Assembly (NCBI RefSeq): GCF_018069625.1
Contig: NZ_CP072941.1
Coordinates: forward strand, 6,014,001-6,078,000
Reading direction: 5' to 3'
DNA: 64,000 nt
Source: Streptomyces yatensis
GTDB taxonomy: Bacteria > Actinomycetota > Actinomycetes > Streptomycetales > Streptomycetaceae
The translations under genes and the position numbers were made by a program. Of this stretch, positions 8,479-15,757 are shown piece by piece; the stretch's first letter is position 1; each line of letters starts with the position of its first letter. A model generated the notes under the pieces. The model was not told the origin of the DNA, searched no databases, and saw only the letters and a program-made list of their open reading frames with translations.

Positions 8479-9483
8479 GTGACCGCAGCTGACTCGCCCG
8501 TCCCCGCCGACGCCGCCGCCCCCACCGGCCGCATCGTCCTCCTCACCACCACCCACCGGGTGGCGCCGGGGCTGCTGTCCTGGCCCGCCTGGCAGGCGCT
8601 GCACGGCGCGGACCGGGTGCTCTCCGGCGATCCGGACCATCCGCAGCTGCCGTATCTGCGGGAGGCGGGCGTCGCGGTGGAGCCGGGCTCACCGACCGCG
8701 CGCGAGCTGGTCGACTACTGCGTGGCGGAGGGCGGCCGCACGGCCGTCGTGCTCACCTCGGCCGAGGGCGAGTCCGAGCTGACCGACGGGCTGGCGCGGC
8801 TGGCCGGATCCGGCCGTGAGGCGATGCCGGACCTGGAGCTGCTGCCCGGTTCCTACGATCTGCCGGGCGCGCGGCTGCTCGATCTGGTGCAGGTCATGGA
8901 CCGGATCCGGGCCGAGTGCCCGTGGAGCGGCACCCGGACCAACGAGGAGCTGGTGAAGTACGGCATCGAGGAGGCGTACGAACTCGTCGAGGCCATCGAG
9001 GAGGGCGACCGCGAGGCGCTGCTGGAAGAGCTCGGCGATGTGCTGCTGCAGGTCGTCTTCCACGCCCGGATCGCCCAGGACGACCCCGAGGACCCGTTCT
9101 CGATCGACGATGTGGCGGGCGGCATCGTGGACAAGCTGATCCACCGCCATCCGCATGTCTTCGGCGACGAGGCCGCCGAGACCCCCGAGGACGTCAAGAG
9201 GCACTGGCTGCGGACCAAGGCGGCCGAAAAGCAACGCGATTCGGTCACCGAAGGGGTGCCACTCGGTCAGCCGGCGCTCGCACTGACCGCCAAGCTGGCC
9301 TCTCGCGCCCGTATGGCCGCCCTCGACGTGGCCCTGCCGGACGGGGCGGGCGTCGGCTATGAGCTGCTGGCGCTCGCGGTGCGCGCCGAGGCGGACGGCG
9401 TGGACCCGGAGGCGGCGCTGCGCGCGGCGGCCCGCGCCTACCGCGACGCGATACGGGCGGCGGAGGGCTCCGCGGGGCGGTGA
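8479..9483 (+). CDS. mazG: MazG family nucleoside triphosphate pyrophosphohydrolase
   Basis: Hydrolyses (d)NTPs to the monophosphate and pyrophosphate, a house-cleaning activity. The 334-residue protein has an N-terminal region of about 130 residues like a decayed tetrapyrrole-methylase domain, then one MazG catalytic domain with the metal-binding pattern EEAYE...EELGD (about 165-200). E. coli MazG has two catalytic domains and no such N-terminus. The start is GTG 8479 (VTAADSPVPAD). No strong ribosome-binding site is present; TACGTT at 8467-8472 lies 6 bp before the start, so a leaderless transcript is possible alongside read-through from the SurA_N gene. Confidence 0.88.
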   Translation: MTAADSPVPADAAAPTGRIVLLTTTHRVAPGLLSWPAWQALHGADRVLSGDPDHPQLPYLREAGVAVEPGSPTARELVDYCVAEGGRTAVVLTSAEGESELTDGLARLAGSGREAMPDLELLPGSYDLPGARLLDLVQVMDRIRAECPWSGTRTNEELVKYGIEEAYELVEAIEEGDREALLEELGDVLLQVVFHARIAQDDPEDPFSIDDVAGGIVDKLIHRHPHVFGDEAAETPEDVKRHWLRTKAAEKQRDSVTEGVPLGQPALALTAKLASRARMAALDVALPDGAGVGYELLALAVRAEADGVDPEAALRAAARAYRDAIRAAEGSAGR

Positions 9484-9596
9484 CGCGGTGACGCGGGACG
9501 GTGCTGCGCCGCGGTGCCGCGGGGCGGTGACGCGGGCGGGGTGTGACGCCCGTGGGGCCGGAGTGATATCCGGGCGGGTCCGGGTACCCGGCCGTC

Positions 9597-10016
9597 ATGG
9601 ATACGTACACCGAGGATCTCGCCGTGACCCGGGACCTGTTGGTCGGGACCGGTCCGTTCATCGTCGGTCTGGTGGTCGTCATCCTGTGCTTCGGGGCCGT
9701 GTGGTGGGGGATACGGCTACGGGCCCGTGAGCCGGTCCCGCCCCAGCATCCGCAGCCCCGCGCCGGCGCCTGGAAGAAGGCCCAGGAGGCCGACCACGAG
9801 GCGCGGGAGGCGGGCCATGGGCCGGGGCATCAGGACGACGACGACAGCGTCGGCTATGTCACCCAGCACCGCGAGCCCGATGAGCTGGACCGGGACCGCG
9901 GCCGCCGGTTCCCGTCCGAGCTGGGCGGCTCGGGGACGCGGGACTCCGGCAAGGGCGGCGCCGAGGCCCGGCCGACCTGGACCGAGGGCAGCAGCGGCTC
10001 GTTCGGCAACGGCTGA
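9597..10016 (+). CDS. Single-span membrane protein (DUF6479-like)
   Basis: A 139-residue protein with one hydrophobic segment (about 16-38, TGPFIVGLVVVILCFGAVWW) near the N-terminus and a long hydrophilic, disordered tail rich in Asp, Arg, Gly and Pro. This layout matches the DUF6479 family of Streptomyces, of unknown function. There is no clear ribosome-binding site before ATG 9597. It is convergent with tryptophanase across a strong terminator. The 113-bp gap after mazG is GGTGACGCGG-type low-complexity sequence. Confidence 0.7.
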   Translation: MDTYTEDLAVTRDLLVGTGPFIVGLVVVILCFGAVWWGIRLRAREPVPPQHPQPRAGAWKKAQEADHEAREAGHGPGHQDDDDSVGYVTQHREPDELDRDRGRRFPSELGGSGTRDSGKGGAEARPTWTEGSSGSFGNG

Positions 10017-10090
10017 GGCGCGGCCCCGGCCACGTGGCGCCGGCACAGGGCGCCGGGGTATGGGCTGTCCTTCGCGGCGCAGGCCTACGA

Positions 10091-10130
10091 CGCGGGCCCG
10101 GCACCGGTGGTGTCCGGTGCCGGGCCCGCG
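10091..10130. terminator. Bidirectional hairpin terminator
   Basis: A perfect 17-bp inverted repeat (10091-10107 and 10114-10130, six-base loop) between the convergent 9597 gene and the tryptophanase gene, placed to end transcription from both sides. Confidence 0.85.
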
Positions 10131-10154
10131 TCCATGCCCCTTGTGGTGCGGCGG

Positions 10155-11582
10155 TCAGCCCGTGACGGGCACCGGCACCAGCGTGGCGCGGAAGTGGCGC
10201 AGGATCGGCGACTGGTCGGTGATCCGGAAGCCGTACACCTGGTCCGCGTTCTTGGCGATCTTCGCGAGCGTCTCGCCCACGTGGTCGTAGTGGCTGCGGG
10301 TGTAGACCCGTCGCGGCAGGGCGAGCCTGACCAGCTCGTACGGCGCGCTCTTGATCGGGTTCCCGTGCTCGTCCTCCTCACCGAGGTAGAGCGAGCCCAG
10401 CTCGGCCGAGCGGATGCCGCCCTCCAGGTAGAGCTGGACGGCCAGGGCGTGTCCGGGGTAGTGGTGCGCCGGGATGTGCGGCAGCAACCGCCCGGCGTTG
10501 AGGTAGAGCGCGTGCATGCCCGGCGGCTCGACGATGTCCACGCCCGCGGCGCGGACCCGGTGGGCGAGGTGCGAGGCGATCTCGGCGCGCTCGGCGAGAT
10601 AGCTGGGCTCGGTCACCTCGGTCAGCCCCTGCGCCATCATGTCGAGGTCGCGCCCGGCCAGACCGCCGTAGGTCGCGAACCCCTCGGTGGCGATGAGGAG
10701 CAGCTCGCACTTCTGGGCGAGCTCCGGGTCGTTGGTGCCGATGAAGCCGCCGATGTGGACGATGCCGTCCTTCTTGGCGCTCATCATGCAGCCGTCCGCC
10801 AGCCGGAACGCCTCCTCCGCGACCTGCCGGGGGGTGCGGTCGCGGTAGCCCTCCTCATGGCGGGTGACCAGCCAGGCGTTCTCGGCGAACCGGGCGGCGT
10901 CCAGGAAGAGCGGGACGCCGTGCTGACGGCACAGGGCCGCCGTCCGCTTGAGGTTGTCCATGGAGACGGGCTGGCCGCCGCCGCCGTTGTTGGTGATGGT
11001 CATGACCACCACCGCGACCCGGGAGCCGTCGGGCCCGGACAGCGTCCGGGCGAGCGCGTCCAGGTCGATGTTGCCCTTGAACGGCTCGGTGCTGTCGAGG
11101 TTCTTGGCCTCGGGACACGGCAGATCGCGCGCCTCGGCCTGGTTCAGCTCGACATTGGCCCGGGTGGTGTCGAAGTGGGTGTTCGACAGCACGAGGTCGC
11201 CGCGCTCCAGCAGGGTGGTGAACAGCACCCGCTCGGCGGCGCGCCCCTGGTGGGCGGGGAGGATATGCGCGTAACCGGTGAGCTCGGTGACCGTCTCGTG
11301 GAACCGGTAGAACGAGCGGGAGCCCGAGTAGGACTCGTCGCCGGCCATCCCCGCGGCGAGCTGGGCGGCGGAGAGCGCTCCGGTGCCCGAGTCGGTGAGC
11401 AGGTCGATGGTCACCTCTTCGGCGCGCAGATCGAAGAGGTTGTAGTTCACCCGCCGCAGCGCCTCTTCGCGCTGCTGCCGGGTGGTGAAGGGTATCGGTT
11501 CGACGACCTTGATCCTGTACGGCTCCACGCTGACCGCTGCTCCTGTCTTCGTTTCGTTGTTCGGTGTCTCGGCGGATGTCAC
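10155..11582 (-). CDS. tnaA: Tryptophanase (tryptophan indole-lyase)
   Basis: PLP enzyme that splits L-tryptophan, or a ring-modified tryptophan, into indole, pyruvate and ammonia. At 475 residues it matches the beta-eliminating lyase family. The PLP lysine lies in SAKKDGIVHIGG (about 270-271). Residues that separate tryptophanase from tyrosine phenol-lyase point to tryptophanase: Asp138 in HFDTT, Leu395 where phenol-lyase has its phenol-binding Arg (RSAELG), and His463 in LRHF. The start is GTG 11582; GTGA overlaps the stop of the prenyltransferase, so the two are translationally coupled. Context suggests it acts on prenylated tryptophan, as in the 6-dimethylallylindole-3-carbaldehyde pathway of Streptomyces sp. 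SN-593. Confidence 0.9.
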   Translation of the reverse strand: MTSAETPNNETKTGAAVSVEPYRIKVVEPIPFTTRQQREEALRRVNYNLFDLRAEEVTIDLLTDSGTGALSAAQLAAGMAGDESYSGSRSFYRFHETVTELTGYAHILPAHQGRAAERVLFTTLLERGDLVLSNTHFDTTRANVELNQAEARDLPCPEAKNLDSTEPFKGNIDLDALARTLSGPDGSRVAVVVMTITNNGGGGQPVSMDNLKRTAALCRQHGVPLFLDAARFAENAWLVTRHEEGYRDRTPRQVAEEAFRLADGCMMSAKKDGIVHIGGFIGTNDPELAQKCELLLIATEGFATYGGLAGRDLDMMAQGLTEVTEPSYLAERAEIASHLAHRVRAAGVDIVEPPGMHALYLNAGRLLPHIPAHHYPGHALAVQLYLEGGIRSAELGSLYLGEEDEHGNPIKSAPYELVRLALPRRVYTRSHYDHVGETLAKIAKNADQVYGFRITDQSPILRHFRATLVPVPVTG

Positions 11583-12724
11583 AGCCGTGCCCGCACCCGG
11601 TCGCGGGTGGGGACCGTCTCGCGGGGCGGCCGGGTCCGGTACGCCTCGGAGGAGACGTAGACGGTCACCCGCTGCGGCCGGCCGCGCTCGTGGACGAGCG
11701 CCAGGTAGGCGATCAGGCCCACCCCGTCGCCGAGGGGGCGCGGGCTCACGGCGGCCAGTGCCCGGTCGAGCGCTGCACTGTCCATGTCATGACTGCGCAG
11801 CACGGCCGCGGCCCGTTCCCGGGCCTCGCCGTCGTGCCGGACGTAGTCGCGGACGGGCACGTGGAGGGTGTATCCGCTGGGCAGTCCGGTTGCCGTCTCC
11901 GTGAAGGAGTGGCAGGTGAGGGCGGGGCGTCCGGTGAGCCGGTCGGCGTCCTCATCGGCGGTGAGGTCGTCGGCGGCGGGGAGGTCGCCCGCGGTGCGGA
12001 AGAACTCCTCCAGCAGTTCCCGGCCCGGTGCGGGGGACATCCGGGGGAGGGAGCCCGCCTCGCTGGGGGACAGGCCGGGGTGCTTGAGGTAGACCTTCAC
12101 CCGCGGGGCGTCCCAGTCGCCGAGGTCCAGGGCGAAGAACGGGAAGCCGTCCGCCCGGGGCAGCGAGTCGAACGCCTGCCGATGGCCGAGCCTGGCCAGC
12201 GCCTCGCGTACCGTCTCGGCGGCCCGGTCGGCGCCGTTCGCCGAGGGGTTGAGGTAGACCTTGACCCCGGGGACGCCGCCGGGGCGGAGCTCCAGGGCGC
12301 ACCACAGGGCCAGCGGGCCCTCGGGGGAGTGGGGGAAGAACAGGTCCTCGAGCCGGTCGAGCTGGTCGGTCGAGAACCCCCAGCGGTCCGCCATGGCATG
12401 GATCGCCTGCAGACCGGCCCGGCCGTTCTCCGCGAGGTCATCGCCTAGGGAGCAGCCCGGTTCCACCAGGACCCGCAGGTCCGGGGCCCGGCCCGGAAGG
12501 AAGGCCAGGGAGAACTCCACGGGGCTGTGGTCGTCGGACAGAAAGGTCCGTGACGGGGGCGGCAGCGACAACGGCCGTCCGGCCGAGGTGCCCAGACTCT
12601 CGATCAGTACCCCTGTGTAGGCGGCCGCATCGGCCTCGCTCAGCCCCGCCACCTGGCACAGCCGGGTCAGCTGACCCGTGGCGAGGTCGCCGAGCAGCGT
12701 CTCACCCGAACGGAAACCGTTCAT
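11579..12724 (-). CDS. Indole prenyltransferase, DMATS type
   Basis: Predicted to transfer a dimethylallyl group to the indole ring of tryptophan. The 381-residue protein has the alternating basic/Tyr strands of the ABBA prenyltransferase fold: VKVYLNPSANG, RVKVYLKHPG and QRVTVYVSSEAYR, the usual diphosphate-binding Arg/Lys/Tyr strands. It is most like bacterial 5-/6-DMATS enzymes by pattern; the ring position cannot be read from sequence. GGGAGG a few bases before ATG 12724 fixes the start. It is the first gene of a two-gene operon with tryptophanase. A perfect dyad lies about 80-105 bp upstream. Confidence 0.88.
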   Translation of the reverse strand: MNGFRSGETLLGDLATGQLTRLCQVAGLSEADAAAYTGVLIESLGTSAGRPLSLPPPSRTFLSDDHSPVEFSLAFLPGRAPDLRVLVEPGCSLGDDLAENGRAGLQAIHAMADRWGFSTDQLDRLEDLFFPHSPEGPLALWCALELRPGGVPGVKVYLNPSANGADRAAETVREALARLGHRQAFDSLPRADGFPFFALDLGDWDAPRVKVYLKHPGLSPSEAGSLPRMSPAPGRELLEEFFRTAGDLPAADDLTADEDADRLTGRPALTCHSFTETATGLPSGYTLHVPVRDYVRHDGEARERAAAVLRSHDMDSAALDRALAAVSPRPLGDGVGLIAYLALVHERGRPQRVTVYVSSEAYRTRPPRETVPTRDRVRARL

Positions 12725-13066
12725 CGAACCTCCCGCTGAATCGAGAGGAACGGCAGTTTGGGTTTGTGTGGCGGGGTTATCGGGCGGTCATGCCCCACGA
12801 GAAGATACCCGCCCCGTGGGGCGGGTATCTCGGCTCCCATCGCGTGTGCTTCCGCGAAATTAGGGTAGGTGTTCGATTGGCCGCGGGGGTGGTGCGGTCG
12901 GGATATGAGTGAAACCGCGGATCGTCGACCGACAGTGGTGTCGTCGGCGGCGGGAGACCTCACGACAGCTCCTCTTAGGAATGGGCCAACAAAAATTGCG
13001 CGATAGTGCCTACCCGTTCAGTTGAACATTCATGCGGTATGAAATGGGTTCCGGATGTGGTGTGGA
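12725..13066. promoter_or_regulatory. Control region of the prenyl-indole operon with perfect dyad
   Basis: 342 bp without a gene between the conservon P450 stop and the prenyltransferase start, both on the minus strand. It contains a perfect 13-bp inverted repeat at 12803-12830 (AGATACCCGCCCC, two bases, GGGGCGGGTATCT). This may be an operator or attenuator of the prenyltransferase operon, or the terminator of the conservon. No T-run follows on the minus strand. I found no tryptophan-rich leader peptide. Confidence 0.45.
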
Positions 13067-14413
13067 TCACGCTCTCCACCACGAGAGGAACGAACTCCAC
13101 AAGCCGCCCTTCTCCTGCTTATTCTGGGCGTGGCCGCGATGGTCGCCCGTCGGGATCTGTTGCTGTGCAACGGGCTGTTTGTCCGTACGTATCGGAGTGA
13201 ATCGGGCAGGCAGTGCGGTCAGTCCGCGGTTGAACGGACCGGGGCGCCACGTCAGGCTCGACTCGGGCACCGCGAGCTCAATATCGGGCAGCTGATTGAG
13301 CAGTTTTTCGATGGCCACCACACCGATGAGCTGAGCGGTGTCCTTGGCCGGGCAGGCGTGCGGACCCGCGCTCCAGGCGAGGTGTGCCCGCTTGCTGAGC
13401 TGCTGCCGGGAGGCCGACAGCGCGGGGTCGGTGTTGGCCGCCGCGATGGAGACCAGCACCAGATCGCCCGCCCGCAGCCGGGTCCCGGCGAAATCCACGT
13501 CGGAAACCGGGTAATGGGGGGCATAGTTGGACATCGGCGGGCTGTTCCACAGCACATCGTCGAGGGCGTCCTCGACCAGCAGCCCGGCTCCCGCGTACCG
13601 CTCGTCGGAGAGCAGCAGGAGCAGCGCGTTGGCGATGAGGTTCCGCTGCGGCTCGGCGCCGGAACCCAGCAGCAGGACCAGCTGGTGAACCATTTCCTCG
13701 TCGGTCAGCTGGGAATGGTGCTGCATAAGCCAGGAGGTGACATCTTCCCCGGGCTGCCTGCGCTTCAGTGCGACGAGTTCGCTGACGCTCTGGCCGAGCA
13801 CCTCGTTCGCCTTCTCCGCATTGATTCCGTCGAAAATCCCGGAAATGCCGAAGATGACCCGGTCGCCGATTTCCGCCGGGCATCCGAAGAGCTCATTGAA
13901 AACAAACAGCGGCAGCAGTTTGGCATAATCATTGAGCAGATCGGCCGAGCCGCGGGCGATGAACTGGTCCATCAGATAGTCCGCGACCCGCTCGACATGG
14001 CGGCTCAGTCGATGCGTATCCACCTTGGCCAGGCTGTCGGTCACCGCCTGACGCAGCCGCATATGCTCGGCGCCATCGGTGAACATGCAGTTCGGCCGGT
14101 ATTCCAGCAACGGGACCACCGGATTGTCCCGGGTGACCTTGCCCTCGTTGTAATCGCGCCAGCGGCGCGAGTCCTTCCGGAAGGTGTCGGGGTTCTGCAG
14201 CAGCTGAAGGGCCGCCGAGTAGTCCGTGACCAGGGTGGCCTCGACCCCCGGGGAGAGCTCGACCGGTGCGGCCGGGCCGTACGAGCGCATATACGTGTAA
14301 TAGGCACCCGGATCGGCGGCGAACTCCGGCCCGTACAGCGGCACCCGCTTGCCACTGCCATGGGCGGGGCAGCCGGGTGGTGGCACCGCCGAGAAATCCG
14401 ATTGCATGTTCAT
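13067..14413 (-). CDS. Conservon cytochrome P450, CYP157-like, no ExxR
   Basis: Fifth gene of a conservon. The 448-residue protein has the P450 fold and the heme-ligand Cys354 (WSAGPHACPAK), but the K-helix ExxR motif, nearly invariant in P450s, is replaced by DDVLW at 285-289. The I-helix lacks the usual AGxxT pair (GSGAEPQ). Loss of ExxR is the known mark of the CYP157 family, members of which sit in Streptomyces conservons. The protein may be a poor oxygenase and act in signalling, or use a special substrate. The gene starts 9 bp after the GTPase stop with AGGAG six bases before ATG 14413, so it is co-transcribed. Confidence 0.85.
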   Translation of the reverse strand: MNMQSDFSAVPPPGCPAHGSGKRVPLYGPEFAADPGAYYTYMRSYGPAAPVELSPGVEATLVTDYSAALQLLQNPDTFRKDSRRWRDYNEGKVTRDNPVVPLLEYRPNCMFTDGAEHMRLRQAVTDSLAKVDTHRLSRHVERVADYLMDQFIARGSADLLNDYAKLLPLFVFNELFGCPAEIGDRVIFGISGIFDGINAEKANEVLGQSVSELVALKRRQPGEDVTSWLMQHHSQLTDEEMVHQLVLLLGSGAEPQRNLIANALLLLLSDERYAGAGLLVEDALDDVLWNSPPMSNYAPHYPVSDVDFAGTRLRAGDLVLVSIAAANTDPALSASRQQLSKRAHLAWSAGPHACPAKDTAQLIGVVAIEKLLNQLPDIELAVPESSLTWRPGPFNRGLTALPARFTPIRTDKQPVAQQQIPTGDHRGHAQNKQEKGGLWSSFLSWWRA

Positions 14414-14422
14414 CAGGTGCTC

Positions 14423-15013
14423 CTAGCGGGTACGTTCCTGTAGGTAACGGACAAGCGCCATCAGGGCATTGGCCGATGACTTCTCGTCACGTGCGTCACA
14501 GGTGACGATGGGGGTCTCGGGCAGCAGATCGAGCGCCTCGCGCAATTCCTCGTCGGGGCGGGTCGGCGTGCCGTCGAAGTGATTGACGGAAATCGCATAG
14601 GGGAGTCCGTAGTGCTCCACCAGGTCGATCACCGGGAAGGATTCCTTGATGCGTTCGGGATCGACGAGGATCAGTGCCCCGAGAGCGCCTCGGGTCATGT
14701 CCTCCCACACCTGGACGAAGCGTTCCTGTCCAGGCGTGCCGAAGAGATACAGGACAAGTCTCTCGCTGAGCGTGAGACGGCCGAAGTCCATGGCCACGGT
14801 GGTCGTGGTCTTGCCTCGCGTGCCCATCAGGTCGTCGACGTGGGCCCCGGCCTGAGTCATCCGCTCCTCGGTGCGCAGCGGAGGGATCTCGGACATGGTG
14901 CCGATGAACGTCGTCTTTCCGACCGCGAAATGCCCCACGACCAGGATCTTGGCCGCGATCTGCACCGCTTCGTTCAGATAGACGCCGTCATCCGAAACGG
15001 GCCTGGAGCCCAT
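14423..15013 (-). CDS. Conservon GTPase (CvnD type)
   Basis: A 196-residue Ras-like GTP-binding protein with a P-loop GHFAVGKT at 27-34, a FGTPGQERF switch and NHFDG in place of NKxD. It is the output partner of the conservon complex at the inner membrane. The start ATG 15013 was chosen for its AGGAGG six bases upstream; it overlaps the end of the DUF742 gene by 26 bp. An upstream ATG at 15070 would add 19 residues of poor, Arg-rich sequence. Confidence 0.9.
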   Translation of the reverse strand: MGSRPVSDDGVYLNEAVQIAAKILVVGHFAVGKTTFIGTMSEIPPLRTEERMTQAGAHVDDLMGTRGKTTTTVAMDFGRLTLSERLVLYLFGTPGQERFVQVWEDMTRGALGALILVDPERIKESFPVIDLVEHYGLPYAISVNHFDGTPTRPDEELREALDLLPETPIVTCDARDEKSSANALMALVRYLQERTR

Positions 15014-15359
15014 CCAGCACCTCCTGAAGGAGCGAAACGTCGACAAGCTGCGCGGGAGGCGCGGGGGCACGGGTGATGAGGTACCCGTCCGATGAGAGAT
15101 CGGACAGCAGTACCTTCACGATGCCGATCGGGAGCCCCATATGCCCCGCTATCTCGGCAACCGAGAGATAACCACCCGCGCACAGCTCCAAGAGCCTGCG
15201 CTTCTCCGGATCAAGATGACTGGGAGGTCTCTGTTCGGAGGCGGTGACCAGCGTGATCAGGTTGAACTGGTCATTCTCCGGGAGCCCTCGACCGTTGGTG
15301 ATGACATACGGTCGCACTAATTGAGCGGACTCGGGCTCCTGCTCGCCTGGTGCCGTCAT
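14988..15359 (-). CDS. Conservon DUF742 protein (CvnC type), contains a TTA codon
   Basis: A 123-residue DUF742 protein with a winged-helix-like region (GGYLSVAEIAGHMGLPIGIV) and a conserved tail ending LLQEVLDGLQARFG. DUF742 proteins are the second small partner of conservon kinases. Codon 14 (Leu in SAQLVRP) is TTA, at 15318-15320 on the minus strand. This is the only in-frame TTA I found in the larger genes of the window, and only the bldA tRNA reads it. The start ATG overlaps the roadblock stop as ATGA. Confidence 0.92.
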   Translation of the reverse strand: MTAPGEQEPESAQLVRPYVITNGRGLPENDQFNLITLVTASEQRPPSHLDPEKRRLLELCAGGYLSVAEIAGHMGLPIGIVKVLLSDLSSDGYLITRAPAPPAQLVDVSLLQEVLDGLQARFG

Positions 15360-15757
15360 GCCTGAATACCGCTGTTTTCGCGAGGTGGTGTGGTCAGCGC
15401 CTTGCCGAGTTGCCCGACAAGCTGCTGCATCCGGAAGGTGATGTCGGCCATGTCGACATCCGGGGCGGAGGAGACCGCCAGATACGCGCCCTCACCCGCG
15501 GAGATGAGGAAGACCCAGCCACCGTCGAACTCGACCAGGGTCTGGCGCCATGTCATATGGGTGCCACCGCAGAAGCCGGCCATGGTGCGGCTGAGCGACT
15601 GGATGCCGCTCATCGCCGCGGCAACGGTGTCGGCCTCGTCCTTTTGGACCTCTTGAGAACGGGCCATCAGCAGACCGTCGGCGGAGACCAGGATCGCATG
15701 ACGAGCCCCTGGTACTTCCAGGGCGCTCTCAAGCATCCATGACAGGTCGTTGTTCAC
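15356..15757 (-). CDS. Conservon roadblock/LC7 protein (CvnB type)
   Basis: A 133-residue roadblock/LC7 protein, the class that pairs with Ras-like GTPases (typical motifs GARHAILVSADGLLMA and GYLAVSS-like GAYLAVSSAPD). It probably regulates the neighbouring GTPase. The start is GTG 15757, overlapping the kinase stop as GTGA; the downstream DUF742 gene overlaps in turn, so the four conservon genes are translationally coupled. Confidence 0.93.
   Translation of the reverse strand: MNNDLSWMLESALEVPGARHAILVSADGLLMARSQEVQKDEADTVAAAMSGIQSLSRTMAGFCGGTHMTWRQTLVEFDGGWVFLISAGEGAYLAVSSAPDVDMADITFRMQQLVGQLGKALTTPPRENSGIQA

Noticed and set aside
10155..11582. Tyrosine phenol-lyase
   Set aside because: Residues that bind the phenol in that enzyme (Arg381, Thr124, Phe448 positions) are Leu, Asp and His here, as in tryptophanase.
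12725..13066. Tryptophan attenuator leader peptide for the prenyl-indole operon
   Set aside because: I looked for a short frame with clustered Trp codons on the minus strand and found none.
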